A DNA stretch of 64,000 nt from Betaproteobacteria bacterium (GTDB lineage Bacteria; Pseudomonadota; Gammaproteobacteria; Burkholderiales; SG8-39), in assembly GCA_004297625.1 (NCBI GenBank), contig SCTY01000047.1:62001-126000 (forward strand). The letters are read 5' to 3'. The notes below the pieces were generated by a model. The model saw only the letters and a list, made by a program, of their open reading frames with translations. It searched no databases and was not told the origin of the DNA. Made by a program: the position numbers and the translations under genes. Positions 1 through 9,123 of the stretch are shown here, one piece after another. Every line of letters begins with the position of its first letter. The first letter of the stretch is position 1.

Positions 1-146
1 AGCTCGAGCGCCTTCGAGCGCCTGCTCCTCGTGTGCTTCCACGATCCGGTGAGCGGCAGATACAGCGAGACGGTCCTGGACGCGCTGCGCCTCGCGATCG
101 CGGCGTTCCTCGCGGCGCTCGCCTGGTTCGGCTGGCGGAGGCTGCG

Positions 147-150
<4 letters not shown>
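1..150 (+). CDS. SCO1/SenC-family copper chaperone, C-terminal fragment
   Basis: The open frame runs from the window edge to a TGA at 148-150 and encodes 49 residues. They contain the segment LLLVCFHDPVSGRYSETVLD followed by a hydrophobic helix and a short basic tail. SCO proteins of betaproteobacterial oxidase clusters often end with this kind of loop and C-terminal membrane anchor, and they deliver copper to the CuA site of oxidase subunit II. The subunit II gene begins at the stop codon of this frame, which fits. The catalytic CxxxC part lies outside the window, so the family call rests on the tail and the context. Confidence 0.55.
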
Positions 151-1088
<938 letters not shown>

Positions 1089-1095
1089 CCCCTTT

Positions 1096-2673
1096 ATGAG
1101 CTACCTCACCGAAGGCTACACGCTGCGCTCGTGGCTCACCACGCACGACCACAAGCGCATCGCGCTGCTCTACGCGGTGGCGATCACGGCGTTCTTCTTC
1201 GTCGGCGGCGCCGCGGCGACGATGATGCGCCTGGAGCTCGCGACGCCGGCGGGCGACCTCGTGAGCGCCGACACCTACAACAAGCTCTTCACGATCCACG
1301 GCGTGATCATGGTGTGGTTCTTCCTCATCCCGTCGATCCCTTCGGTGCTCGGCAACTTCCTCGTGCCGATGATGATCGGCGCGAAGGACATGGCGTTCCC
1401 GCGCCTGAACCTCGCCTCCTGGTACATCTACGTGATCGGCGGCGCCTTCACGCTCGCGGCGCTCGTCGCCGGCGGCGTCGACACCGGCTGGACGTTCTAC
1501 ACGCCCTACTCGACGATGTTCGCGAACGGCCACGTGGTGCTCGTGATCGCCGGCGTGTTCGTCGTCGGCTTCTCGTCGATCCTCACCGGGCTCAACATCA
1601 TCGTCACGGTGCACCGGCTGCGCGCGCCGGGGCTCACCTGGTTTCGCCTGCCGCTTTTCATCTGGGCGAACTACGCGACGAGCCTCATCCTCATCCTCGC
1701 CACGCCGGTGCTCGCGATGACGCTCACGCTGATCGCGCTCGAGCGCCTCGCCGGCATCGGCATCTTCAACCCGGCGCTCGGCGGCGATCCGCTGCTCTTC
1801 CAGCATCTTTTCTGGTTCTACTCGCACCCGGCGGTCTACATCATGGTCCTGCCCGCGATGGGCGTGGCGAGCGAGATCATCCCGTGCTTCGCGCGCCGCC
1901 CGGTGTTCGGCTACCGCTTCATGGCCTACGCCATCCTCGGCATCGCCTCGATCGGCTTCCTGGTGTGGGGACATCACATGTTCGTCTCCGGGCAGTCGCT
2001 CTACGCCGGGATGGTGTTCTCGATGCTCTCGTTCCTCGTCGCGATTCCGTCGGCGATCAAGGTGTTCAACTGGACCGCGACGCTCTACAAGGGCTCGATC
2101 ACCTTCTCGGCGCCGATGCTCTACGCGCTCGGCTTCGTCGGGCTGTTCACCATCGGCGGGCTCACGGGCCTGTACCTCGCCTCGCTCGCGCTCGACGTGC
2201 ACCTCACCGACACGTACTTCGTGATCGCGCATTTCCACTACATCATGGTCGGCGGCTCGGTGATGGCGTACCTCGGCGGCATCCACTTCTGGTGGCCGAA
2301 GATCTCGGGGCGCATGTACCCGGAAATGTGGGGCCGGGCGGCGGCGCTGCTCCTCTTCTTCGGCTTCAACCTCACCTTCTTCCCGCAGTATCTGCTCGGC
2401 TACCTCGGCATGCCGCGCCGCTATCACGAGTACGCGCCGGAGCTGCAGGTGCTGAACCTTTTCTCCTCGGCCGGCGCGGTGGTGCTCGCGGCGGGCTACC
2501 TCCTGCCGCTCGGCTATCTCGGCTGGTCGCTCCTCTACGGAAAGCGCGCGAGCGCCAATCCCTGGGAGGCGACCGGCTTGGAATGGCAGACTTCCTCGCC
2601 GCCCCCGCAGCACAACTTCCACGAGACCCCGCGCGTCGAGCGCGGCCCGTATGGCTACGATCCAGTTCGATAG
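1096..2673 (+). CDS. coxA: cytochrome c oxidase subunit I, A2-type heme-copper oxidase
   Basis: This is the catalytic subunit that reduces O2 to water and pumps protons. It has 525 residues, about twelve membrane helices and the heme and CuB histidines in their normal contexts ([12 protein letters not shown], the [10 protein letters not shown] segment, WGHHMF and the HFHYIMVGG segment). The K-channel Tyr lies in the SHPAVY motif. The glutamate of the A1-type HPEVY motif is replaced by Ala, and YS precedes the motif. That is the signature of A2-type oxidases, where Tyr-Ser takes over the D-channel role. It starts 7 nt after coxB and overlaps coxC by 23 nt, so translation is probably coupled. 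Confidence 0.97.
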   Translation: MSYLTEGYTLRSWLTTHDHKRIALLYAVAITAFFFVGGAAATMMRLELATPAGDLVSADTYNKLFTIHGVIMVWFFLIPSIPSVLGNFLVPMMIGAKDMAFPRLNLASWYIYVIGGAFTLAALVAGGVDTGWTFYTPYSTMFANGHVVLVIAGVFVVGFSSILTGLNIIVTVHRLRAPGLTWFRLPLFIWANYATSLILILATPVLAMTLTLIALERLAGIGIFNPALGGDPLLFQHLFWFYSHPAVYIMVLPAMGVASEIIPCFARRPVFGYRFMAYAILGIASIGFLVWGHHMFVSGQSLYAGMVFSMLSFLVAIPSAIKVFNWTATLYKGSITFSAPMLYALGFVGLFTIGGLTGLYLASLALDVHLTDTYFVIAHFHYIMVGGSVMAYLGGIHFWWPKISGRMYPEMWGRAAALLLFFGFNLTFFPQYLLGYLGMPRRYHEYAPELQVLNLFSSAGAVVLAAGYLLPLGYLGWSLLYGKRASANPWEATGLEWQTSSPPPQHNFHETPRVERGPYGYDPVR

Positions 2674-3241
2674 CGCCGAAGAGCGCCGCTCGGCCTCGCT
2701 CCTCGGGATGTGGCTGTTCCTCGCCACCGAGGTGCTCTTCTTCGGGCCGCTGTTCTTCGGCTACCTGCGCGGCCGCCTCGCGGTGCACGAGGCGTTCGTT
2801 TCCGGCAGCCACCACATACATTTCTGGCTCGGCACGGCGAACACCGCGCTCCTGCTCACGAGCAGCCTCACCATGGCCCTCGCCGTCGAGCGCGCGAAGC
2901 TTGGCCGCGGCGTGCGCCTCATGCTCTCGCTCACCGCCGCCCTCGGCACGGCGTTTCTGTGCATCAAGGCCTACGAGTACGCCTCGGAGCTCGGCGAGGC
3001 GGCGAGCGCGCGCGGCGGCGAGGCGATGTTCTATTTCCTCTACTTCGCCATGACCGGCGTGCACGCCCTGCACCTCGCGATCGGCATCGGCCTCGTCGCG
3101 TGGCTCTGGCTCACCGCGCGCCGCTACGGCGAGCGCTACTCCATGCCGGTCGAGGTGACGGGCCTGTACTGGCACTTCGTCGATATCGTCTGGGTCTTCC
3201 TCTATCCGATGTTCTATCTGCTCGAGCGCTACAACGCATGA
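2651..3241 (+). CDS. coxC: cytochrome c oxidase subunit III
   Basis: The 196-residue membrane protein begins with a short polar stretch and [19 protein letters not shown]. The Glu in the first helix and the later HALHLAIGI and [14 protein letters not shown] segments are hallmarks of the subunit III family. The length fits the short five-helix bacterial form. The gene starts inside the 3' end of coxA and ends on an ATGA overlap with the subunit IV gene. It is a structural subunit that stabilises subunit I and its O2 access. Confidence 0.95.
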   Translation: MATIQFDSAEERRSASLLGMWLFLATEVLFFGPLFFGYLRGRLAVHEAFVSGSHHIHFWLGTANTALLLTSSLTMALAVERAKLGRGVRLMLSLTAALGTAFLCIKAYEYASELGEAASARGGEAMFYFLYFAMTGVHALHLAIGIGLVAWLWLTARRYGERYSMPVEVTGLYWHFVDIVWVFLYPMFYLLERYNA

Positions 3242-3522
3242 GATATGTCGCTGTCTGGGCCGCGCTGCTCGTCCTGCTCGCCGCCACGGCGGGGAGCTCC
3301 TACATCCCCATGGGGGGATGGAACGCGTTCGCCAACATGGCGATCTCTTCGCTGAAGGCGCTCCTCGTCGCGCTCTTCTTCATGCAGCTGCGGCACGAAG
3401 GCGCTCTCGTGCGCCTCGCCGCGGTGGTCGCGCTCGTCTGGCTCGCGCTGCTCTTCGGCCTGTCGTGGACCGATTACTCCACGCGCGGTGCGAGCCACGC
3501 GCCCTGGAGCGCGCGGCCCTGA
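3238..3522 (+). CDS. cytochrome c oxidase subunit IV-like membrane protein
   Basis: The frame encodes 94 residues with three predicted membrane helices and the segment SLKALLVALFFMQLRHE, typical of the prokaryotic subunit IV (COX4_pro/CyoD-like) family, which assists assembly of the binuclear centre. It starts at the ATGA overlap with coxC and is the last gene of the oxidase operon. Its stop codon lies only 3 nt from the stop of the converging formate dehydrogenase operon, so no room remains for a separate terminator between the two. Confidence 0.85.
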   Translation: MRYVAVWAALLVLLAATAGSSYIPMGGWNAFANMAISSLKALLVALFFMQLRHEGALVRLAAVVALVWLALLFGLSWTDYSTRGASHAPWSARP

Positions 3523-3525
3523 AAG

Positions 3526-4545
3526 TCAGGGCTCCGAGCGGGACTGGGCGGGCTGGCCGCGCGGTCGCGCCTCTCCCCGGCGCGCCTTCGCCTCGTGGTA
3601 CCAGTAGAGGTGGTGTTCCTTCGCCCAGGTCTCGTCCACCTTGCCCAGGCGCATCGCCGCGTAGGCGCCCTGCATGGCGATGGTCCCAAGGTAGATGTGG
3701 CCCAGCCCTATGGCGATAAAGCCGACCGCGGCGATGGTATGCGCGGCATGGAAGAGCTGGATCGTCTCGCGCTGCTGCCCGAAGTTCGGGAAAAGGAGCA
3801 CGAGTCCCGAAACGCTGACGACGATGCCGGCGAGCATTACGCCGAGCCAGAACCAGATCTTCTCGCCGGCGTTGTAGCGCCCGGAAGGTACATCCTTGTG
3901 GTCGGCGAAGCCGCCGAGGCGGCGCAGCCACATCCAGTCGTAGGGCCGCCAGAGGTTGTCCTTCGCATAGAGCGGGATCATCAGGAGGAGCGACAGGATG
4001 AAGATCGGCCCGAAGGTGTTGTGCAGTGCCTTCGCCGCGGTGGCCCACCATGAGAACGCGAGGTGGCCGATGAGCGGCATGAGCAGATGCTTGCCGAAGA
4101 GGAACGTAAGCCCCGTGAGCGCGAGGATCACGAAGCTCGCCGCCGCCACCCAGTGCGTGCCGCGCTCAAGCACGCTGAAGCGCTCGAGATCCCTGCCGGT
4201 GAGCGGCTCGTGCAGCTTCATCTGGCCCTTCGAGAAGTAGTAGGCGAGGATGGCGAGCGCAACCAGAACGATGAGCCAGCCGCCCCAGACGGTGAGCGGG
4301 CCGTTGCGGAACTCGCGCCAGGTCTCGCCGGAAGCCATGATCGCCTGGCCGTATTCCTGCCCCGGCATCGCGATGTAGCCGGGCTCCCCGCCGCGGATCT
4401 GGCGCCACACCGGCGCGTTGTTGAGCGGCTGGGTGATTTCGCGTTCCTGCTGCGCCTTGACGCGCGGCTCGTCGGGCTGCGACCCCTGCGCGGCCGCGGC
4501 GCCGCAGACGAGCAAAGCGAGCAGGAAAGCGACGGCGGCTCTCAT
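3526..4545 (-). CDS. formate dehydrogenase gamma subunit, cytochrome b556
   Basis: This subunit anchors the periplasmic formate dehydrogenase and passes electrons to quinone. The 339-residue protein starts with a cleavable signal sequence (MRAAVAFLLALLVCGAAAAQ). After an extra N-terminal domain it has four membrane helices typical of the cytochrome b561/FdnI fold. Candidate heme-ligand histidines lie in the ERGTHWVAAASF, ALHNTFGP and LFHAAHTIAA segments. The ATG overlaps the stop of the upstream lipoprotein gene (ATGA). It is the last gene of the operon. Confidence 0.92.
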   Translation of the reverse strand: MRAAVAFLLALLVCGAAAAQGSQPDEPRVKAQQEREITQPLNNAPVWRQIRGGEPGYIAMPGQEYGQAIMASGETWREFRNGPLTVWGGWLIVLVALAILAYYFSKGQMKLHEPLTGRDLERFSVLERGTHWVAAASFVILALTGLTFLFGKHLLMPLIGHLAFSWWATAAKALHNTFGPIFILSLLLMIPLYAKDNLWRPYDWMWLRRLGGFADHKDVPSGRYNAGEKIWFWLGVMLAGIVVSVSGLVLLFPNFGQQRETIQLFHAAHTIAAVGFIAIGLGHIYLGTIAMQGAYAAMRLGKVDETWAKEHHLYWYHEAKARRGEARPRGQPAQSRSEP

Positions 4546-4784
4546 CGGTGCTCGATGCGGACCGATTCGTTCTGCGCCATGACGCGCTGGCCGAGCTGCT
4601 GCTCCCAGCTCGTCTTGTCGCCCTTGTCCCACTTCGCCATGCCGTAGGGCGGCGGCGCGTTGTTCCAGGGAAGCTGGTCGGGCTTGCCCTTGTAGGCGCC
4701 CTCCTTGTACATCGTGACCTGGGTCTCCTCGGTGCACGCGGCGAGCGCGAACACCGCGGCGAGGGCCAGCACAAGGGATTTCAT
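4542..4784 (-). CDS. small lipoprotein of the formate dehydrogenase operon
   Basis: An 80-residue protein with a signal peptide ending in the lipobox LAAC at about residue 17, so it is probably lipid-anchored. The mature part is polar and aromatic (for example QVTMYKEGAYKGKPDQLPWN). It lies between the beta and gamma subunit genes with 4-nt overlaps on both sides, which argues for a stoichiometric role in assembly or anchoring of the complex. Similar small lipoproteins occur in other proteobacterial fdh operons, but I know of no assigned function. Confidence 0.8.
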   Translation of the reverse strand: MKSLVLALAAVFALAACTEETQVTMYKEGAYKGKPDQLPWNNAPPPYGMAKWDKGDKTSWEQQLGQRVMAQNESVRIEHR

Positions 4785-5377
4785 TTCGGCTTTCTCCCGT
4801 AGGCGGTCGCCCAGCCCCACACCTCGACGCCCTTGCCGCGGCGCGTCACCCGGTCGCGGTAGATGTTCGCGATCGCCTCGCCATCGCCCCCGAGCAGCGC
4901 CTTCGTCGAGCACACTTCCGCGCACAGCGGCAGCTTGCCCTCCGCGAGGCGGTTGCGGCCGTACTTCCGGAATTCCGCCTCGCTGCGGTCGGGCTCCGGG
5001 CCGCCGGCGCAGTAGGTGCACTTGTCCATCTTGCCGCGCATGCCGAAGGCGCCGGCCTGCGGGAACTGGGGCGCGCCGAACGGGCAGGCGTAGAAGCAAT
5101 AGCCGCAGCCGATGCACAGGTCCTTGTCGTGCAGCACCACGCCCTCGTCGGTGTGGTAGATGCAGTCGACCGGGCACACGGCGATGCACGGCGCGTCCGA
5201 GCAGTGCATGCACGCGACCGACACCGACTTCTCCGCGCCGGCGATGCCGTCGTTGATGGTCATGACGCGCCGCCGGTTCACGCCCCAGGGCACCTCGTGC
5301 TCGTTCTTGCACGCGGTGACGCAGGCGTTGCAGTCGATGCAGCGCTCGATGTCGCAAAGGAATTTCATCCGCGCCAT
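4781..5377 (-). CDS. formate dehydrogenase beta subunit, four-cluster ferredoxin protein
   Basis: This subunit transfers electrons from the molybdenum subunit to the cytochrome b subunit. The 198-residue protein has four cysteine groups for [4Fe-4S] clusters, in the segments CIDCNACVTAC, CMHCSDAPCIAVC, CIGCGYCFYAC and CTYC with a distant Cys. It belongs to the FDH3B/HybA-like family. Initiation at MARMKFLCDIERC places the first cluster at residue 13, as usual. It follows the alpha gene after 9 nt and overlaps the lipoprotein gene by 4 nt. Confidence 0.95.
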   Translation of the reverse strand: MARMKFLCDIERCIDCNACVTACKNEHEVPWGVNRRRVMTINDGIAGAEKSVSVACMHCSDAPCIAVCPVDCIYHTDEGVVLHDKDLCIGCGYCFYACPFGAPQFPQAGAFGMRGKMDKCTYCAGGPEPDRSEAEFRKYGRNRLAEGKLPLCAEVCSTKALLGGDGEAIANIYRDRVTRRGKGVEVWGWATAYGRKPK

Positions 5378-5386
5378 GCCGTCTCC

Positions 5387-8335
5387 TCAGGCCTTGGCCA
5401 GTTGGCAAAGGGTGGTCTTCGTTTCCTGCATCATCGTCACGATGTCGTAGCCGTAGGTGGTGGCGGTGTTGATCGCCTCGCCGAGCACGATCGGCATCGC
5501 CCCCTCCGGGTAGTAGCCGCTCATCTTCTGCCCCTGCCACCAGCCCGAGAAATGGAACGGCACGAACACCGTGTCCGGGCCGACCCGCTCGGTGACGAGC
5601 GCGCGCAGCTTGAGGCGCGCGCCGGTCGGCGTGCTGAGCCACACGTAGTCCCAGTGCCGGATGCCGCGGTCGGCGGCCGCCTTGGGGCTGATCTCGACGA
5701 AATTTTCGGGCTGCAGCTCGGCGAGCCAGCGGTTGGAGCGCGTCTCTTCGCCGCCACCCTGGTACTCGACCAGGCGTCCGCTCGTAAGGATCAGCGGGAA
5801 CTCCTTGCCGGCGTCCTTGTTCTTCTGCTGGACCGACTTGAAGAGCACAGGCAGGCGCCATTTCGAACGCACATCGTCGTGCGTGGGCCACTTCTCGATC
5901 ATGTCGGGCCTGGGCGAGTACAGCGGCTCCCGGTGCAGCGGCACACCGTCGGGAAAGTTCCACACCACGGCGCGCGCCTTGGCGTTGCCGTACGGCATGC
6001 AGCCGTGGTTCTTCATCACCACGCGGATGATCCCGCCCGAGAGGTCGGTCTTCCAGTTCCGGCCCTCGGCTTCCTTCTTCTCCTCGGGCGTAAGCTCGTC
6101 CCACCAGCCGAGCTTCTTCAGCAGCACATGATCGAACTCCGGGTAGCCGGTAGTGATGTCGCTTCCCTTGGAGTGCGAGCCGTCCTCGGCCAGGAGATTC
6201 ACGCCGTCCTTCTCCACGCCGAAGCGCGCGCGGAAGGTGCCGCCGCCGTCCATGACAGGCTTGGCGATGTCGTAGAGGTTCGGCGTGCCGGGATGCTTGA
6301 GCTCGGGTGTGCCCCAGGATGGCCACGGCAGTCCGAAGTAGTCGCCGGTCAGGTCGTAGCCGGTCTTCGCGTCCTTGCCGCCCGCCGCGCGCAGCGTCTT
6401 CACGTCGAAGACGTGCATGTTCCTCATGTGCGCCTGCAGCCGCTCGGGCGACTGGCCGCTGTAGCCGATGGTGTAGCAGCCGCTGTTCAGCTCGCGCAGG
6501 GCGTCGGGAATCGAGGGCTCTTCCATGCCGCCCTTCGCCTTGACGAGCTTGATGTTCTGCCTGCCGTCCTTCTTGCCGACGAGCTGGTCGGCGAAACCCA
6601 GCTTGGCGGCGAGCTGGTACATGATCATCTGGTCGGTGCGCGATTCGAACAGCGGCTCGATGACCTGCTCGCGCCACTGCAGCGAGCGGTTCGAGGCGGT
6701 GACGCTGCCCTCGGTCTCGAACTGCGTGGCCGCCGGCAGCAGGTACGCGCCGTCCTGCCGCGCCATGGCAAACATCGCCGCGCTCGCCGACGGATACGGA
6801 TCGATCACCACCATGAAGTCGAGCTTCTTCATCGCCTCGAGCATCTCGATCCCGCGCGACTGCGAGTTCGGCGCGTGGCCCCAGTAGATGAGCGCGCGCA
6901 GGTTGCCTTTCTGGTCGATGTTCTCGGGCTTCTCCAGCACGCCGTCGATCCAGCGCGAAACCGTCATGCCGGGCTTGTCCATCATGCCCGGCGCGTAGCG
7001 CTGCTTCAGCCATTCGTAGTCGACATTCCACACGCGGGACCAATGCTTGAAGGCACTGTCCGAGACGCCGTAGTAGCCCGGCAGCGAATCGGGATTGGGG
7101 CCGACGTCGGTGGCGCCCTGCACGTTGTCGTGGCCGCGATAGATGTTGGTGCCGCCGCCGGTGACCCCGGCGCTGCCCAGCGCCAGCATGAGGATCGCGC
7201 TCGCGCGCACCATGGCGTTGCCCACGGTGTGCTGCGTCTGCCCCATCGCCCAGATGATGAAGCAGGGGCGGTTCTCGGCCAGCGTCTTCGCCACCTCGTA
7301 GACTTCCTTCTCAGGGATGCCCGTTACCTCCTCCACCGCCTTCGGTGGGTACTTGGCCATCACCTCTTTCCTGACCTCGTCCATGCCGTAGACGCGCGTG
7401 CGGATGTACTCCTTGTCCTCCCAGCCGTTCGCGAAGATGTGGTGGAGCATGCCGAAGATGAACGCGATGTCCGTGCCGGAGCGGATGCGCACGTACTTGT
7501 CGGCCTTCGCCGCGGTGCGCGTGAAGCGTGGGTCGACGACGATCATCCTCGCGCCGTTCTCCTTGGCGCGCAGCGTGTGCAGCATCGACACCGGGTGCGA
7601 TTCGCAGGCATTCGAGCCGAGGAAAAGCAGCGCCTTGGAGTTCTGCTCGTCGTTGTACGAGTTGGTCATCGCGCCGTAGCCCCAGGTGTTCGCGATGCCG
7701 GCGACCGTGGTCGAGTGGCAGATGCGCGCCTGGTGATCGGTGTTGTTCGATCCCCACAGACGCGCCCACTTGCACAGCAGGTATGCCTGCTCGTTGTTGT
7801 GCTTCGAGGAGCCGACGAGGAACAGCGCGTCCGGGCCGCTCTCTTTCCTGAGATCCAGCATCTTCTGGGCGATCTCGTCGAGGGCCTGGTCCCAGGACAT
7901 GCGCTTCCACTTGCCGCCCTCGAGCTTCATCGGGTACTTGAGGCGCCGCGAGTCCTCGGTCATGCCGAGCTCGCGCACCGAGGCGCCCTTGGTGCAGTGC
8001 GCGCCGAGGTTGAGCGGCGAGTCGAACACCGGCTCCTGGCGCACCCACACGCCGTTCTGCACCACGGCGTCGATCGCGCAGCCGACCGAGCAGTGCGAGC
8101 ACACGGTGCGCTTCACCTCGATGGCGCCGGAGAGCGCCGGCTCGCGATTGTCGGCGCGCGCCTTGCGCATCACGCTGAGCGGCAGCGACGCGGCGAGCGC
8201 GCCCGCGCCGGCGCCGAGCCCAGAGCGCTTGAGAAAGGTGCGGCGGTCGATGGTCTTCGGCAATGCGTCGATGCGCGCGCGCGCCAGGCGCGCGGGAGAC
8301 GCGGAAACGGCGGTCGCTTTGCGAGTGAGCAGCAT
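5387..8335 (-). CDS. fdhA: formate dehydrogenase alpha subunit, molybdopterin enzyme (Cys type)
   Basis: The catalytic subunit oxidises formate to CO2. It has 982 residues. A twin-arginine signal with RRTFLK at about 31-36 directs the folded complex to the periplasm. A [4Fe-4S] site follows (Cys79, 82, 86 and 114), then the bis-MGD domains. The position equivalent to selenocysteine 140 of E. coli FdnG-type enzymes is Cys206 in ICHSTTVAG, followed by the family sequence WGYGAMTNSYND. This is therefore the cysteine form, although two other genes in the window appear to use selenocysteine. ATG 8335 lies shortly before the TAT motif and 7 nt from the upstream small gene. Confidence 0.96.
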   Translation of the reverse strand: MLLTRKATAVSASPARLARARIDALPKTIDRRTFLKRSGLGAGAGALAASLPLSVMRKARADNREPALSGAIEVKRTVCSHCSVGCAIDAVVQNGVWVRQEPVFDSPLNLGAHCTKGASVRELGMTEDSRRLKYPMKLEGGKWKRMSWDQALDEIAQKMLDLRKESGPDALFLVGSSKHNNEQAYLLCKWARLWGSNNTDHQARICHSTTVAGIANTWGYGAMTNSYNDEQNSKALLFLGSNACESHPVSMLHTLRAKENGARMIVVDPRFTRTAAKADKYVRIRSGTDIAFIFGMLHHIFANGWEDKEYIRTRVYGMDEVRKEVMAKYPPKAVEEVTGIPEKEVYEVAKTLAENRPCFIIWAMGQTQHTVGNAMVRASAILMLALGSAGVTGGGTNIYRGHDNVQGATDVGPNPDSLPGYYGVSDSAFKHWSRVWNVDYEWLKQRYAPGMMDKPGMTVSRWIDGVLEKPENIDQKGNLRALIYWGHAPNSQSRGIEMLEAMKKLDFMVVIDPYPSASAAMFAMARQDGAYLLPAATQFETEGSVTASNRSLQWREQVIEPLFESRTDQMIMYQLAAKLGFADQLVGKKDGRQNIKLVKAKGGMEEPSIPDALRELNSGCYTIGYSGQSPERLQAHMRNMHVFDVKTLRAAGGKDAKTGYDLTGDYFGLPWPSWGTPELKHPGTPNLYDIAKPVMDGGGTFRARFGVEKDGVNLLAEDGSHSKGSDITTGYPEFDHVLLKKLGWWDELTPEEKKEAEGRNWKTDLSGGIIRVVMKNHGCMPYGNAKARAVVWNFPDGVPLHREPLYSPRPDMIEKWPTHDDVRSKWRLPVLFKSVQQKNKDAGKEFPLILTSGRLVEYQGGGEETRSNRWLAELQPENFVEISPKAAADRGIRHWDYVWLSTPTGARLKLRALVTERVGPDTVFVPFHFSGWWQGQKMSGYYPEGAMPIVLGEAINTATTYGYDIVTMMQETKTTLCQLAKA

Positions 8336-8342
8336 GGCGTCC

Positions 8343-8549
8343 TCAGAGTTTCGCGGTGCGGTAGTACTTGCCGATGTGCGCCGTGACGGTGTAGCCGCGC
8401 CGCTTCGCATTCGGGGCCGAAGCTTCGGGCGTCGTTTTGAAGCCGCGTGCCGGCGTCATCGCCGTGCCGACGCTTCCGGCGCCGATTGCCAGAAGAAAAT
8501 GACGCCGCTCGCGGGAAGAAATGGAACGTTTACTCGTCGTCGCCTCCAC
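8343..8549 (-). CDS. formate dehydrogenase region TAT-target small protein
   Basis: This short protein has an N-terminal RERRHFLLAIGAG segment resembling a twin-arginine leader. It ends in HIGKYYRTAKL, the conserved C-terminus of the small proteins found directly upstream of formate dehydrogenase alpha genes (family formate_TAT). Its role is unknown; it may act in maturation or export. The start is uncertain. GTG 8549 gives 68 residues, and an ATG at 8588 would add 13 but would overlap the divergent gene's ATG. It is the first gene of the fdh operon. Confidence 0.8.
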   Translation of the reverse strand: MEATTSKRSISSRERRHFLLAIGAGSVGTAMTPARGFKTTPEASAPNAKRRGYTVTAHIGKYYRTAKL

Positions 8550-8559
8550 AAAAGGAGCC

Positions 8560-8580
8560 CGGCACGGCGCTTGCGTGCCG
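8560..8580. promoter_or_regulatory. perfect 7-bp hairpin/dyad between divergent genes
   Basis: CGGCACG at 8560-8566 and CGTGCCG at 8574-8580 form a perfect inverted repeat with a 7-nt loop. It lies between the divergent formate_TAT gene and the secreted repeat protein and ends 6 nt before the latter's ATG. It could be an operator or could mask translation initiation. No protein can be named. Confidence 0.4.
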
Positions 8581-8586
8581 CGACTC

Positions 8587-8901
8587 ATGAAACGTCAAAT
8601 CACATTCATCACCGCGCTCCTCGTCGCATTCGGGGCAGGCGCGCAGTCGCGCAAGCCGCAGCCCGACGAGCCCGACACGCGCGGCGTACAGATTGAGGAG
8701 GCGCACCGCACTTCGCCCGAGAACAAGCCGGAGAACAAAGAGCAGGGCAAGGAGGAAGCTGCGACCGGGCGCAGCGCAGACGCGAGTACCGGAAGCAGCC
8801 GGTCGAGGGCGGATACCCCCGACACCCGGGGCCTGGAGATCGACGAGGCCCACCGCACCTCGACTGAAAACAAACCGAAAAGACACTCTGACTCACGGTA
8901 G
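8587..8901 (+). CDS. secreted small protein with a duplicated EAHRTS motif
   Basis: The frame encodes 104 residues: a signal peptide (MKRQITFITALLVAFGAGAQ) and a hydrophilic mature part. The mature part contains two copies of one unit, PDTRGVQIEEAHRTSPENKP and PDTRGLEIDEAHRTSTENKP, joined by a charged, low-complexity linker. The two units differ at many synonymous positions, so the repeat is old and kept at protein level, which supports a real gene. I do not recognise the family. It is transcribed away from the formate dehydrogenase operon; no clear Shine-Dalgarno precedes the ATG. Confidence 0.6.
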   Translation: MKRQITFITALLVAFGAGAQSRKPQPDEPDTRGVQIEEAHRTSPENKPENKEQGKEEAATGRSADASTGSSRSRADTPDTRGLEIDEAHRTSTENKPKRHSDSR

Positions 8902-8944
8902 TGCTGTGCGCCGCGAAACGGCTATCGCGGTATGGCTGATTCGC

Positions 8945-9049
8945 CTATAGCTCATGCGGCGATTCAGCTGTCGCGCACAATCGACACCGTTGCGGAGAAT
9001 CGAAGTGCACCACCGGCCGCGTGCTCTCGAGCTTCATGACGTTCTCCAT
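8945..9049 (-). pseudogene. decayed copy of the small protein at 12291-12467
   Basis: The 34-codon frame begins MENVMKLESTRPVVHFDSP. It aligns with EDEVMEFECSEPVLHIDIP of the 58-residue protein at 12291-12467. After that the copy is shortened: a CATAESP segment can be matched to CDHAEPP with a deletion between. The similarity continues upstream through the promoter region, including the TTAA box. It may be a remnant or a shorter functional paralogue; its function is unknown. Confidence 0.5.
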
Positions 9050-9102
9050 AGCAGTCGATGGCCCGAGATTGCGCGCCCATTTGTTAACCGCGCCTTAAGC
9101 GC
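9041..9102. repeat. duplicated promoter segment, copy 1
   Basis: About 62 bp here resemble 12472-12534 closely. Both contain GTTCTCC, then GATGGCCC(C)GAGATTGCGC, a TTTGTTAAC stretch and CTTAAGCG in the same order and spacing. Both precede the start codon of a related small minus-strand gene, so gene and promoter were duplicated together. Confidence 0.7.
9083..9099. promoter_or_regulatory. PmrA-like box 1 (TTAA-N7-TTAA)
   Basis: The site reads gTTAAc-cgcgc-cTTAAg: two TTAA half-sites 11 bp apart, matching the PmrA/BasR consensus YTTAAK-N5-YTTAAK. It lies 33 nt upstream of the small frame at 8945-9049. Confidence 0.55.
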
Positions 9103-9123
9103 TCGGGAACGATTACTGCAGGG

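Noticed and set aside
5129..8386. 1085-codon plus-strand frame opposite the formate dehydrogenase genes
   Set aside because: Composition rich in His, Arg and Ala without domains; it is the antisense shadow of fdhA and fdhB.
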